From NCBI GenBank assembly GCA_022925895.1, contig JAKSYS010000815.1:1-22478 (forward strand): a stretch of DNA of 22,478 bases, written 5' to 3'. The position numbers and the translations under genes are program-made. This DNA is from Fragilaria crotonensis. Its lineage: Eukaryota > Bacillariophyta > Fragilariophyceae > Fragilariales > Fragilariaceae. This document shows positions 1 to 9,333 of the stretch, in pieces. The notes beneath the pieces are model-generated. The model had not been told where the DNA came from, did not search any database, and saw only the letters and a list, made by a program, of their open reading frames with translations. Numbering within the stretch: position 1 is the first letter of the stretch; every line of letters begins with the position of its first letter.

Positions 1-1343
1 TATTTGTCGTCTGTCGCAAACGTCGTTGCGAATGTGGCTGCTGTCGTCGTTGATGTTGCGATTCGACGGCGTCGATTGCGGACACGAAGGACAAAGGGAT
101 CTGTCCCTGGACGTGTATTTCAGCAACGCAAGCGCAGGTCAGTTCGAGACATTTACAAAGAGCTTGGAAAAGTCTACTTCAGGAGGGCATATAGAATGAA
201 GTACCGAACGTTCACGAGTCTCGCAAATGAGCTTCGTCCCTACATCATCCAGGCATCTGGTCAGAAGGTGGAGCCCGATACATTCCTAATGGACCAATTT
301 CGCCAGATGTCCGACTTGCTTGTGCCATTCGTTGGTTTGCTGGTGGCTCCGTCTATGATATAATGACCACCTACGGTATTGGTCACACGACACAACTAAC
401 AGCTGGTGGTATGTTGTGGATGCCATCAACAGACATCCAAAGTTTAAGATTGTGTACCCCGACAATCATGATGAGCAGCGAGCAATAGCCCAAGGCTTCT
501 ACGACGTTTCAAGTGCGGGTTTCAGGTGCTGTGCAGGGGCAGTAGATGGTATTCTAATTTGGACGCACAAGCCATCACCAAGAGATTGCGAACGCTCTGG
601 GTGTAGCCCCGGCAAATTTCACTGTACAAGGAAGAAGAAGTTTGGACTGAATTGTCAAGCAGTCTGTGATGTTCGGGGACGGATTCTGGACATATCAATC
701 AGTACCGGGATCGACATCAGATTGTCTTGCATTCGAAGGAATGTCACTGTTCAACAAACTTGAAGATGGCATTTTAGCTCCGGGACTGTGCCTGTTTGGA
801 GACAATGCATACTTGAACACACCGTACATGGCAACACCGTATGCAGCTGTTTCTGGTGGAACAAAGGATTCATACAACTTTTATCACTCCCAATTGCGAA
901 TTCGTATTGAATGCACATTTGGTATGTTGACACATAGATGGGCAATCTTACGAAGTGCGATACCGATGAATGTTACGGTACACAAGACTGTTGCGCTAGT
1001 ACTCGCACTCGCAAAGCTCCATAACTACTGTATTGATGCCGAGGATGGCAATTCTGATCTGACTCACACAGCGAGTGATGAGTGGCTGACTGAAGTCAAT
1101 GGTGGTGTACCCTTGGTTGCAACAGGGGATCCATCCTCCAGTCCCAACGACGTCATACCCGAACAATTGCTGGATGGTGGCAACCATTTTGACGACATTG
1201 GTGGCGTCACTGGTCGGTACAATAGGCAGCGACGTTACAACTACGTCAGTGAAAATGCTGGAGTACCACTTCCGAGAGATCAGTTACACTCCTACATTGC
1301 ATCAATTGGTGTGACGCGACCGACACCTCTACCTGTGCGATGA
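1..1343 (+). pseudogene. Harbinger DDE transposase, frame-broken, 5' end outside window
   Basis: This encodes a PIF/Harbinger transposase (DDE Tnp4-type nuclease), the enzyme that cuts and joins element ends. The protein is spread over frames that join end to end: frame 1 to about 275, frame 3 from about 288 (RWFAGGSVYDIM) to about 390, frame 2 from about 404 to 700 (GAVDG, then GLNCQAVCDVRGRILDIS), and frame 3 again from about 703 to the stop at 1341. The catalytic triad is visible as Asp in GAVDG (codon 545), Asp in FGDNAY (codon 801) and Glu in RIECTFG (codon 909). Each switch fits a one-base indel; the first sits on CCC at 274-276. Between switches I saw no nonsense codon. The Arg-rich N-terminal stretch begins before the window. 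The family call is firm; whether it is truly dead or mis-sequenced is open. Confidence 0.88.
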
Positions 1344-1475
1344 TCCTCGTAGTATTTAAGTACGAGCAGTAATTACTAAGAGCAAGCGTGATGCTATCGT
1401 ACTTCAAGCGACTACTATACAATTAATGGCATACGACAGTGCTATCTTCTTCATTACAAACGTGGCTCCACAACA

Positions 1476-2988
1476 CTAGCTAGTAGTATCATTGCTATCC
1501 TCCTCGTCCAATAAACGAAGCTCCTCTTCCAAGAGGCGACCTTCATTGACATAAAACTCTGAAAGTCTTTTACTTCGTTCGTCACTCATATCAATTCTGC
1601 ATTCATCCTACGATATTGTCGTGCGAGGTCAAGCAATTCCGTTCGACGTTGGAAAAGACGTTTGCGAGACTGTTCTTCTTGTTCTGATCGAAGCCTTTTC
1701 GCTTCCAACTCGTTCGTGAGTCCGATCTCGTTCCCGATCGATTCGCATTTGTCGCTGACACTCGGCCAGGTCTCTCACTGATTCAATGAGAGGAGTAAAG
1801 GCGTTGATGTTCTTGTTGGTCCCCTTGCAGTCCTGCATGGCGGTGCCGTCCTCGCTGACTGCGACTGCCACCACTGCTTGTGCTCGTGACACTTGGTGCC
1901 ATTGATGCATCCGCTGCACCTGTATTATTGGTGAGACGTTGTAGAGACGATTGAAGTAGTTGGTGAGTATCCGCTACTTCCCAGAAGTATAACAGGTAGG
2001 ATGGCCTACCGTTGAGGAATGCCGCTCGGCTTTGGAGTGCACGTGGTGGTCGACTCTTGAGAGAACCGATTGTGGTGCTGCTGTGACTGGTAGGAGACAA
2101 GTCGTCATCTGATAACGATTCGACTTCACTGTTGACCTCCTCCTGGTCAGCACCAGTACCAGTATCCCCTTCTTCCTCTTGGTCCCTGCCGCCTTCGCCT
2201 TGTCCACTTTGCTCCCAGCGAGTTATAATGCGAAGCAATTCTGACCTCATTGAAGTGAAACAGTCTTCAACTTTCTGCGGTGTCGCTGGAACTAATCCGG
2301 AGACGAGGTCATACGAACAATCGGTTGCCAGTTGGAAATCTAAATGACATTCCGAAGGCGGAGCTACAGGGTTGAATGAAGGGTTGTTCCAAAGCTCAGC
2401 AATAACTTCGAAGACAGTTGGGGTCTGCAAAACAAAGACGACACGTGTTAGTAAGTGCATTGCAGCAGTGCTGAAATGAGAACCACACAACATCACTTAC
2501 CTATTATCACAGTTACGTGCATCTAATTGCTGACGCGATCGGCTGTTCGCTCTCGTGAGGAAAAGACACTTGACATTGTCCTGCGTTAGACACATAATAA
2601 TGCGAAGGTATGGAACACTGCCGCGCCAGTGACCCCGCCCTCCGCTACTTGTACCACGCTGAACACCACCAGCAGGAGCATTCGTCGGCACCTGCTGCTG
2701 TTCGTCTGTCCTCCTTTCTAGCACGTTGCGAAGCCTCAGTACTTCCATCGTTAAAAATTCAATGTCCTTTTCATCTCGAACTGGGTTTCGATGAAGCCAT
2801 TCTGACGTCTGTAAACGAGTCCAGTTACTTGGACGTGGCACTGGAACAATTTCAAACAAGTTGGCACGACGCACAATTTCATTCACATAGTCAGTGTTGC
2901 GAGGACGCATGATTGAAGTCTTTGGGAGCAGGGACCATGGCTCTCGTTCAAAAGAAGAGAGGTTCATTGTTGCTGTCTCGCACTCCAA
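1476..2988 (-). pseudogene. Harbinger second ORF (DNA-binding/accessory protein), frame-broken, one intron
   Basis: This is probably the accessory protein of the transposon; Harbinger ORF2 proteins usually bind DNA and help the transposase into the nucleus. That function is inferred from position between the transposase and the element end. Exon 1 (2988 to 2501) has a Trp-containing N-terminal segment (NWTRLQTSEWLHRNPV) and the motif PYLRIIMCLTQDNVKCLF. Exon 2 (from 2424) carries ELWNNPSFNPVAP, an acidic Ser-rich linker, and FLNGRPSYLLYFWEVADTHQ. The end is a charged, probably coiled-coil segment down to TAG at 1478-1476. Frame changes occur at the splice junction (one C short in the CCCC run beginning exon 2), near 1870, near 1713 and near 1587. 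The start could be ATG 2988, or further upstream at 3167 after another shift. I do not recognise a named domain with certainty. Confidence 0.65.
2425..2500 (-). other. Spliceosomal intron in Harbinger second ORF
   Basis: On the minus strand the donor GTAAGT (2500-2495) and the acceptor TTTTGCAG ending at 2425 bound a 76-nt segment. It contains a TACTAAC-like branch site (ACTAAC) upstream of the acceptor. The protein reads sensibly on both sides (ARNCDNR before, PTVFEVIAE after). The phases miss by one base unless the C run at the start of exon 2 has lost one C. Confidence 0.75.
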
Positions 2989-3356
2989 TACTTAGTAAGT
3001 ACAGTACCTTTTTGTTGTTGCCCGACTCGATGTAGAGCTGTTGACTGAGAGAGCAGCCATCGTTGCGGTGCTGTCCTTCAGGGGTTGCTTCATCGTTGTC
3101 GTGCTGAGGCGGCCAAGAACGTTGCGTCGTCAGCATCTGCTGATGCTGAGGAATGTTCAGAACTCATTGTCTCTCGGCACCCAGCATTCTGCTGCTATGC
3201 TAGAGTGCCACAAGTTCTGCGAAATTATGTATGCATACGAGTTGCTAATTCTCGGAAGCAGAACACTGTTCTTGCATGCGTATGCAAAGATCTTTTGAAT
3301 CAAGTTGAATCTTCCAGAATGAGTGGTCAAAACTCAAGAGGTTGAACAGGATATGA

Positions 3357-3528
3357 AACTTGGATTTGTTAACTTGGCTAAAAAAGTCTCGTTAACTTGG
3401 ATTGCCAAGGCCGCGAAAGACGAGTCCCACTAACTCAGAAATCGAAGTTGAATCACGAACGATTTGGTTATGTGCCCTTGGAAACTTCGAAACTTGGATC
3501 GAAGTTGGTTTGTATGGACACGCCCTAA
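3357..3528. repeat. Harbinger subterminal repeats, right terminus and TAA target site
   Basis: Four direct copies of AACTTGG begin at 3357, 3371, 3394 and 3491, with a variant AACTTCG at about 3484 and the inverted form CGAAGTTGG near 3500. Such subterminal repeats are typical transposase-binding sites. The element appears to end at 3525 (GGACACGCCC), followed by TAA at 3526-3528. The opposite end is not in the window. Confidence 0.6.
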
Positions 3529-3529
3529 G

Positions 3530-3615
3530 CTTGTGTAGTTACACATCTTTGTTCACACATCACACGAAAACCCCCTTTTTGTGTGTTGTGTGAACAAAGT
3601 TGTGTAACACACAAG
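3530..3615. repeat. Near-perfect hairpin (35-bp arms, 15-nt loop)
   Basis: The left arm 3530-3565 and right arm 3581-3615 are inverted copies: 33 of 35 positions pair, with one unpaired base and two T/A mismatches. The loop is 3566-3580 and contains CCCCCTTTTT. It starts two bases after the Harbinger end and its TAA. It may be a small foldback element, or a structure captured at the integration site. No coding role is visible. Confidence 0.85.
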
Positions 3616-3756
3616 TCCCCTTTTCTACATTAGGGGTACTATTTCGAGATAGTGCTGACATCAAAACTATACAGTACACAGTACATGCTACTCTGGAGTG
3701 CTACAGTATCAATCTGACAATAAAAGTAAGTAAATGCATCGTCCGCGTCGTAATGT

Positions 3757-3803
3757 CGCTATCGCTATCATCATCGCCATCATCATCGCCATCGTCATCG
3801 CCA
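3757..3803. repeat. ATC/GCC trinucleotide microsatellite
   Basis: An imperfect tract built from ATC, GCC and GTC triplets (for example ATCATCGCC repeated) lies in the spacer between the transposon and CDK5RAP1. The short open frames through it translate to serine or methionine/alanine runs and look spurious. Confidence 0.8.
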
Positions 3804-3977
3804 TTGATGATCGACGAATGCAAAGCAGCAGTCGCTGCTCTTCTACATTGAGGATACCGATAGTGAGTATGCATTTTTGATGCATGCTCAGTGTGTTGGT
3901 CGAAGAGGACGATGGTGAAGACACGATGAAGGTGGCAACGCCATCATGCACAGAACGACGATGAGCATGTATTCGGA

Positions 3978-4039
3978 GTACTATGTACTATGTACCACTA
4001 CTCGCTTTCTCCAGTACTCGAGTACAGTACTCGGAGTAC
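3978..4039. promoter_or_regulatory. GTAC cluster (7 copies in 62 bp)
   Basis: GTAC occurs at 3978, 3985, 3992, 4014, 4022, 4027 and 4036, often as AGTACT or AGTACA. The same composition marks the intergenic regions upstream of the host genes further right. Here no gene is evident on either side, so it may be a relic promoter or belong to a short transcript I cannot see. Confidence 0.45.
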
Positions 4040-4851
4040 ATTATTTGAAATACAGCCAATCCTTTACGGGTATTTATACAGTAGTAGTGTATGCATTATC
4101 ATTTCGTACAGTATTACAGTAAAAGATGTGTGTTCACGTCAAGTGTGTTCTCGAAAAGCTGGAGACACACGGGTTAAGGACTGAGGCCACGCTACTGCTC
4201 AACGGCCCTCAACGGTCGGTGATAAATGCGGGAAATATTTTAGCAAAACAAGTGTGTCCGGGGATTTGTGTCTGGTTAGGGTCCGGCCTCACACGCTCTC
4301 CGGTTTTTACACGAATGATGAAGATGACGGGCGTCCTCGGATTATATATTCAAGATTTGATCTGATGGTCCTATGCATACTATTCATACTACTTGTACCG
4401 ATACGAGCACTGGAATTCGAAACTGTAATCCAGGGGTGACGCTGGTAACAAAGTGGGACCTGACCGAGCGGAAGTCACAAGATGTACAGTATGATAGTAT
4501 GATATAACTTTTGGTACCGGCACCTGGTAATTGAATCAAGTCAAAGAGTCAAAGTAGGTCGTTCAGCGTCGAAAATGCGCAACAACATAGTGAAAACCGT
4601 CGGCTTTCGGCGATGATAAAATTCGGAAGATTCCAAGATGTCACATCGGTCCAGCTATGCTACAAAAGGCATACACATTGAGTAAAGCTACAAGAGTTGA
4701 TATGAATTGCAGGGATACAGATGTGGAGCAAAATAACGTATTACATACTTGAACTGTACGGAGTACAGCAACCTGGCATCCTAGCATGTATCGACGATCA
4801 ATCGTTCCATAGTGACGCGATCCGAGTCTTTCTACATGTGTTTGCAAAAAT

Positions 4852-6603
4852 CTAGATGAATTGGATGCGCGAAGCAAGTCCAGCCTCGTCGTCCCATGAC
4901 AATTGCGAGAATTCTTGGAGAGTAGTGCGCCACAAGGCTCGTCCACGAAGTGTGTGTCCTCGTGCCTCGCTAATCTTCACCACTGCGTAGTCCCCCGGTT
5001 CCAAGTCAACTCGGACGTTATTGGCGATGGATTCAAAGCAAGGCTCTTTAGAAAAGACGACCCGCTTGTTCTGATCGGTGCGACCGCTCCACCTCGGACT
5101 CTCAATCGTACTCTTTTTCGACTCACCCTCCACCAGCACAAGTCGCAATTGCCCAACTTCGACTCGGTCGTTGCGCAGTTGAACCTTATTCCGAAAGACG
5201 TCAATAACTTCTTGCAACCTTCTACTCTTAATGTCTTCAGGCACATCGTCCTCCATACTTCGGTGAGCATGTGTCTTTCCTCGCATCGAATAAGCAAACA
5301 TAAAGGCTTGGTCGTACTCAATTGCTTCCATCAAGCTCAATGTATCCAGATGCTCTTCCTCAGTTTCCCCGCAAAAGCCTGAGATAAAGTCCGAGCTGAT
5401 TGCGACGTCGGGTATTGTACTACGAACGTCCTCAATGAGCTGTAGGTACGCATCTCTGCTGTACCCACGCCTCATACGCTCCAGCACCGCGGTGTTTCCG
5501 GACTGAGCAGGCATGTGAAGTTGAGAGCAGACATTGCTACGCTCGGCCATGAGTTGGAGCAACTCGGGAGGGTAGTCTTTGGGGTGTGGTGAGGTGAATC
5601 GCACCCTCAGTTCGGGCGATAATCTGGAGACAGCGTCGACCAAATCCGCAAAGTAGTACCCTGCTCCTCCACGCAGTCGATAGAGGTTGGAAAAGCCGTC
5701 ATTCGATGTGATGTAGTCTGCTTGAGGTTTCGATTGGATGGCCGCTTCCGATCGATCGTGGTAGGAATTGACATTCTGACCCAATAGAACCACTTCCTTA
5801 ACATTGCCTTCCTCAAGTAGTTGTTTGACTTCCGAGACAATAGAATCAAACGGTCGACTACGTTCTCGACCTCTCGTAAACGGCACCACACAATATGAAC
5901 ACATGTTGTTGCAGCCACGCATCACTGAAACAAATGCCGACACAGCTTGTGAATTCGTTCTTACTGGCCTCACATCTGCATAGGTTTCTTCCAATGACAA
6001 TTGAACATTCACTGCCGTCTCTTCATCGTCCTGTAGCAAAATGTCAATGAGCCTAGGTAAATCTCGGTAGGCATCTGGCCCCACTACCAAGTCTGCCAAA
6101 CCATCTTGCAGCAAGTCGTGTTTCAGTCGTTCAGCCATGCACCCTAGAACACCGACGACACGCCGTCTCGGAGGAGCTTGTTTCAGTTTTTGCTGCTGGT
6201 GAGCCTTGATGTCGCGAAGTCGATGCCACACTTTCTGCTCCGCACCTTCTCGAATGGCACAGGTGTTGGTGAGGAGGACCGCTGCTTCCGGTTCGGTAAA
6301 GACTTCAGTCATGCCGCTCTCCAATAACAATGCGCGGACAATGTCGCTGTCGGATACATTCATCTGGCAGCCATAGGTTTTGATATGAAACGTGATCGTT
6401 GGCGATCCAACCACAATTTGAGGAGTTGTAGTGCACGCAGCGACATCTGTCAAAACTTGAGCACTGTTGGATCGAGTGAAATCAGAAAGGCTTAAACCAT
6501 CTTGAGGGATTCGACGAGAAGAACTGGTTGACAAGTGTCGTACCAGGCGATGAGACTGCGAAAGGCATCGCTGCATGGTCTTCATTGTCAGACAACACGC
6601 CAA
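4852..6603 (-). CDS. CDK5RAP1: CDK5RAP1/MiaB-type tRNA (N6-isopentenyladenosine-37-C2)-methylthiotransferase
   Basis: A radical-SAM enzyme that adds a methylthio group to N6-isopentenyladenosine at position 37 of tRNAs; eukaryotic homologues act mainly in mitochondria. The 583-residue protein is intronless. The N-terminal methylthiotransferase domain (about 70-190) has the three cluster cysteines Cys79 (YGCQMN), Cys115 (NTCAIRE) and Cys155 (LGCMAER). The radical-SAM motif CNNMCSYC gives Cys231, Cys235 and Cys238, followed by PFTRGRERSRP. RFTSPHPKDYP and QSGN are typical of the family, and a TRAM domain spans about 482-555. The insert at 285-320 (RLRGGAGYYFADLVDAVSRL) is the pattern of CDK5RAP1 rather than bacterial MiaB. 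Residues 1-31 are rich in Arg, Ser and His with almost no acids, consistent with an organelle presequence. The gene is divergent from SRP receptor beta, about 544 bp away. Confidence 0.95.
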   Translation of the reverse strand: MACCLTMKTMQRCLSQSHRLVRHLSTSSSRRIPQDGLSLSDFTRSNSAQVLTDVAACTTTPQIVVGSPTITFHIKTYGCQMNVSDSDIVRALLLESGMTEVFTEPEAAVLLTNTCAIREGAEQKVWHRLRDIKAHQQQKLKQAPPRRRVVGVLGCMAERLKHDLLQDGLADLVVGPDAYRDLPRLIDILLQDDEETAVNVQLSLEETYADVRPVRTNSQAVSAFVSVMRGCNNMCSYCVVPFTRGRERSRPFDSIVSEVKQLLEEGNVKEVVLLGQNVNSYHDRSEAAIQSKPQADYITSNDGFSNLYRLRGGAGYYFADLVDAVSRLSPELRVRFTSPHPKDYPPELLQLMAERSNVCSQLHMPAQSGNTAVLERMRRGYSRDAYLQLIEDVRSTIPDVAISSDFISGFCGETEEEHLDTLSLMEAIEYDQAFMFAYSMRGKTHAHRSMEDDVPEDIKSRRLQEVIDVFRNKVQLRNDRVEVGQLRLVLVEGESKKSTIESPRWSGRTDQNKRVVFSKEPCFESIANNVRVDLEPGDYAVVKISEARGHTLRGRALWRTTLQEFSQLSWDDEAGLASRIQFI

Positions 6604-6695
6604 CTGATGTATTTGTCACTACGGATGAAGTTAATCAATAAGGGCAGCCTAGTAGATTAATGAGATGAGTGGTGAGAGAGCACTAAGTGCCGCAG

Positions 6696-6707
6696 CACGT
6701 GACGTCA
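6696..6707. promoter_or_regulatory. Overlapping G-box and palindromic CRE
   Basis: CACGTG at 6696-6701 overlaps the full palindrome TGACGTCA at 6700-6707, about 95 bp upstream of the CDK5RAP1 start and on the side facing that gene. TGACGTCA is the classic bZIP/CREB site, and in diatoms TGACGT-type elements are known in CO2/cAMP- and light-responsive promoters. Occupancy is inferred, not shown. Confidence 0.5.
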
Positions 6708-6797
6708 TCTGTGGATCGGGAAACCCGGAGGTAGAGGCGGAGGGAGAAACAGTATTTTGTATGGCCATGGGCCATGGGATAAGAGGTTACTAATCGG

Positions 6798-6955
6798 GTA
6801 CAGTAGGTTCTGTCGGTGCCTGTAGTCCAGTACTTCCTGTACATGTACCTGTATCATACATGTAGTATGTTCGAAGCGCTCCATTAACAATAAACAGTAC
6901 TATAGTTCTATAGTACATGGTACAACGAGTGATCCGTTACCGGTAGATACTGTAC
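6798..6955. promoter_or_regulatory. GTAC cluster in CDK5RAP1/SRPRB divergent promoter (8 copies in 158 bp)
   Basis: GTAC begins at 6798, 6830, 6839, 6845, 6897, 6913, 6920 and 6952. About 0.6 copies would be expected by chance. The cluster sits centrally in the divergent intergenic region, roughly 195 bp from each start codon. Confidence 0.55.
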
Positions 6956-7147
6956 GGGTCCGCGTTTTACATAGAGGATGGGGCGTGATTTCATTTTCAG
7001 CAGCGGGTCTTGATTTACAAAGCAGAAAGCAGGTCAATTCTTACATTTTAACCGACATCAGAATACGATCTTTCCCCATGGCCGGAGCGCGGAGAGTCGT
7101 CGACGTCCGCAGTATCTCCGTCTTTCGCCACTACAACTCGACCTTCC

Positions 7148-7996
7148 ATGAAAGAGGCGGTCATCAAGAAAGTAGCAAGTGATGAGCCAATCCGAACAAC
7201 AATCCGTCGTATTGTGTTACCATATCTTCCACCACCGTTGGTTCGCACCATCCATCATGCGGACCAAATATTAGGGCCGCATATGGGTGACGAACCCTCC
7301 GTGACGATTATGGGATCTCTTCTAATTGCCTACATATTGTACTACTTTCTCAAATCGGCCTCGTTCAGTGGTAAAGCCGTTGATGACGAGGAAGACGATT
7401 CATTCGCGAAATCGCTACAGCAGGAATCATTTTCAAAAAGTGTTCTCTTGGTGGGCCCCCCGAGGGCTGGCAAGACACGACTGTTCTACCAACTTTGCCA
7501 CAATGAAATCGGAGTTAGAACTGCTATCTCACTCCGACCCAATGTTGGTTTCAAAGGAGAGACTCGTTTCGTGGACTATCCAGGACATGCGCCCATCTCT
7601 GCATTGCCGTTGGATCTCTTGACTTCAAGTCGTATCTTGCTACTACTGGATGCCACTCACCCGGCTGCATCCTCGGCAGAAATCTTTCTCCAGCTACTTT
7701 TTGCAATTCCGCATGAGCCAACTGTGCTGGTGCTTTGCCATCAATCCGACAAGCCGGGAGCCTTGAATGCGAAACGAATGAGGCAACAGCTCAAAACAGA
7801 GATGGAACGGCTGCTCAAGACTACTCATGCAGACGCGAAACTGAAGGGTTGGAATCCCACAGGTCCTCTGGAATTAGAACAAGTGGCCCATCTAGGATTC
7901 GTGTCTACATCGGTCGTCACCGAAACCGGGATGGATGTCGTTCAAAGATATGTGGAGGATGGCATTCTATCTGACGCTGTAGATCCGACAAAATGA
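7148..7996 (+). CDS. SRPRB: Signal recognition particle receptor subunit beta
   Basis: A membrane-anchored small GTPase that tethers the SRP receptor alpha subunit to the ER during co-translational targeting. The 282-residue protein has one N-terminal transmembrane helix (about 52-69). The GTPase domain has a P-loop GPPRAGKT at 103-110, a G3 motif VDYPGH at 142-147, and a G4-position motif CHQSDK at 197-202 that departs from the usual NKxD (Asn replaced by His). DxPGH in G3 and a single anchor followed directly by the GTPase are characteristic of SRP receptor beta. The reading frame is open back to a TAA near 7050 but has no earlier ATG, so 7148 is the start. Its TGA (7994-7996) lies only 3 bp from the stop of the convergent CS-domain gene, so the two 3' UTRs must overlap. 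Confidence 0.87.
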   Translation: MKEAVIKKVASDEPIRTTIRRIVLPYLPPPLVRTIHHADQILGPHMGDEPSVTIMGSLLIAYILYYFLKSASFSGKAVDDEEDDSFAKSLQQESFSKSVLLVGPPRAGKTRLFYQLCHNEIGVRTAISLRPNVGFKGETRFVDYPGHAPISALPLDLLTSSRILLLLDATHPAASSAEIFLQLLFAIPHEPTVLVLCHQSDKPGALNAKRMRQQLKTEMERLLKTTHADAKLKGWNPTGPLELEQVAHLGFVSTSVVTETGMDVVQRYVEDGILSDAVDPTK

Positions 7997-7999
7997 TAG

Positions 8000-8955
8000 T
8001 TATTGCTTAACTGCATAGGCCCAATTACGTCCTTCATCGATCTTTCCCAGCACAATGCATAGCTCTCGACCGCCCTGGTCGTCGTCTTGGAGTGTATACG
8101 TGGAATCGTCAACGGCAACGTTACCCCCAGTGGGCCCTTCCAAGAGCGTCTCACCGCCCACCTTAACGGTCAAGGATGATCGCGAGAACTTGACACTAAC
8201 AGTCTTGCTCGTGATGCTCGCTGCGACAGAAAACTTCAATTCAATTTCATCCGATGTCTGGCTCCAAGTGTACCCCAAATCTTTCTGCTGCTCCTGCTGC
8301 TGTTTGAGTTGCCCCATGGTACCCGTCAGGGACGCGACATTGGAAGCCCCGGAACCACCTCCACCACCTTGCGCGCGTGCAATTTGAATCCAATCGATCT
8401 CTTCCAGATCTTCCGGTCCGAAATCGGCGCGACGCCACTCGTCTTCGCCTTCGTTGTCGTAGCACCGCCCCACAAATACGTCACCATAGATACCTGGCGT
8501 CTTTTGGCCTGCAGCCTCGGGAAGGCGATGTCCACAAGCTTCAACAGATTGGATGCTCGATCATTTCTCTGGTCGGAAGATTCCGAAACGTACATACTGA
8601 CAGCATAATAACCATTGCCCTGCGTCGGCACTGTCAAGGCCATGATTTCGCAGTTGGGATTGGCATGTTGCGATTCTATGAAACTCAATATTTGAGCATC
8701 TTCCAACTGTTGAAGTTGAGGATTGTTGCCTTGAGATTCGCGAAATTGTTGAGCCACGGCTTGTCGCTCTTCCGGAGAGGCCTCACGGAGCATCCGTGCC
8801 TGGATGCCACCTCCGGACTGTTCAAAAAAGTATTGTTTCGCAGTCTTTACCAATTCATCATTGGACAAGCCACCGGATGCACTGGCTGTCTTGGATTCAA
8901 CAGGGACCGAGGAATCGGCAGGAATAAACACGTATTTAAAGGTGTTCTTCGGCAT
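8000..8955 (-). CDS. CS-domain (p23/NudC-like) protein with uncharacterised N-terminal region; one apparent frameshift
   Basis: CS domains are beta-sandwich co-chaperone modules that often bind Hsp90 or other clients. Here the CS domain is C-terminal, about 8275-8003: LGYTWSQTSDEIELKF, then KTVSVKFSRSSLTVKVGG, then a DDSTYTL turn. A Gln-rich linker and a Gly run precede it. The N-terminal part (8955 to about 8520) is acidic and mixed, with no domain I can name; its end reads into YGDVFVGRCYDNEGEDEWRR after a frame change. The two frames join exactly if the C run opposite 8519-8521 (CCC) were CCCC, giving a protein of about 317 residues. The in-frame ATG at 9060 would add 35 basic residues; I prefer 8955 because the next upstream region is GTAC-rich promoter-like DNA. 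The break could be a sequencing error or a real mutation. Confidence 0.75.
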
Positions 8956-9054
8956 GCCATGCAATCGACGAGAAGAGGATGAACGACGAAGACTGAAGTG
9001 GATTTTGTGACGAGTTCGGATTTTCTGTGATATCGCTTCTTTGGTGTCGGCCTT

Positions 9055-9208
9055 GTACACCCTACCACGTACGAGTACTGGCTACTGGGACAAGTTTCCA
9101 TAGTTGTACTCCACTACTCCACTATGCATACAAGTCCAGGTGCGAGTACTGCTACTCAGAGTACGTCGTAATGTCCTCTCGGTGGGTATAACGGTTCGAC
9201 GTACGTAC
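9055..9208. promoter_or_regulatory. GTAC cluster in CS-gene/FKBP divergent promoter (8 copies in 154 bp)
   Basis: GTAC begins at 9055, 9069, 9075, 9106, 9145, 9161, 9201 and 9205, the last two fused as GTACGTAC. The cluster lies between the divergent starts at 8955 and 9334. Just downstream is the palindromic ATATATACATCAATGTATATACA (about 9221-9243), an AT-rich core-promoter candidate. Confidence 0.55.
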
Positions 9209-9333
9209 TCATTTTCAATACATATATACATCAATGTATATACACTCAAAGTGATGTGAAGACATCAACAAATCCTCATAAATGCTTTGGCATCTCGACA
9301 TTACAGTCATATACAGAGCAGGAAGAGTTGCAA

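Larger units (their letters stand above)
1..3525. mobile_element. PIF/Harbinger DNA transposon, right portion
   Basis: The stretch holds a DDE transposase (+), a second ORF converging on it (-), subterminal repeats, and a terminus whose outward reading is GGGCGTGTCC, directly followed by TAA at 3526-3528. A two-gene layout and a 3-bp TTA/TAA target duplication are known hallmarks of PIF/Harbinger. The left end lies before the window, so neither the left inverted repeat nor the matching duplication can be checked. Both genes are frame-broken as written, so the copy is probably non-autonomous unless the breaks are sequencing errors. Confidence 0.75.
3616..4851. other. Gene-poor spacer
   Basis: About 1.2 kb between the hairpin and the 3' end of CDK5RAP1. 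It holds the microsatellite, a GTAC cluster (3978-4039) and a few further GTAC copies (3674, 3681). Short open frames (for example 4126-4365 and 4641-4946) have no recognisable motif and no support as genes. Confidence 0.6.

Noticed and set aside
3530-3615. Hairpin as a bacterial-style terminator
   Set aside because: The context is eukaryotic and no gene ends just upstream on either strand; a repeat origin is more likely.
4903-5382. 159-residue open frame on + inside CDK5RAP1
   Set aside because: It is the antisense shadow of the TRAM and C-terminal region of a confidently identified gene.
8377-8982. 201-residue open frame on + inside the CS-domain gene
   Set aside because: It is antisense to a gene with a clear CS domain and conserved blocks; its own translation has no motif.
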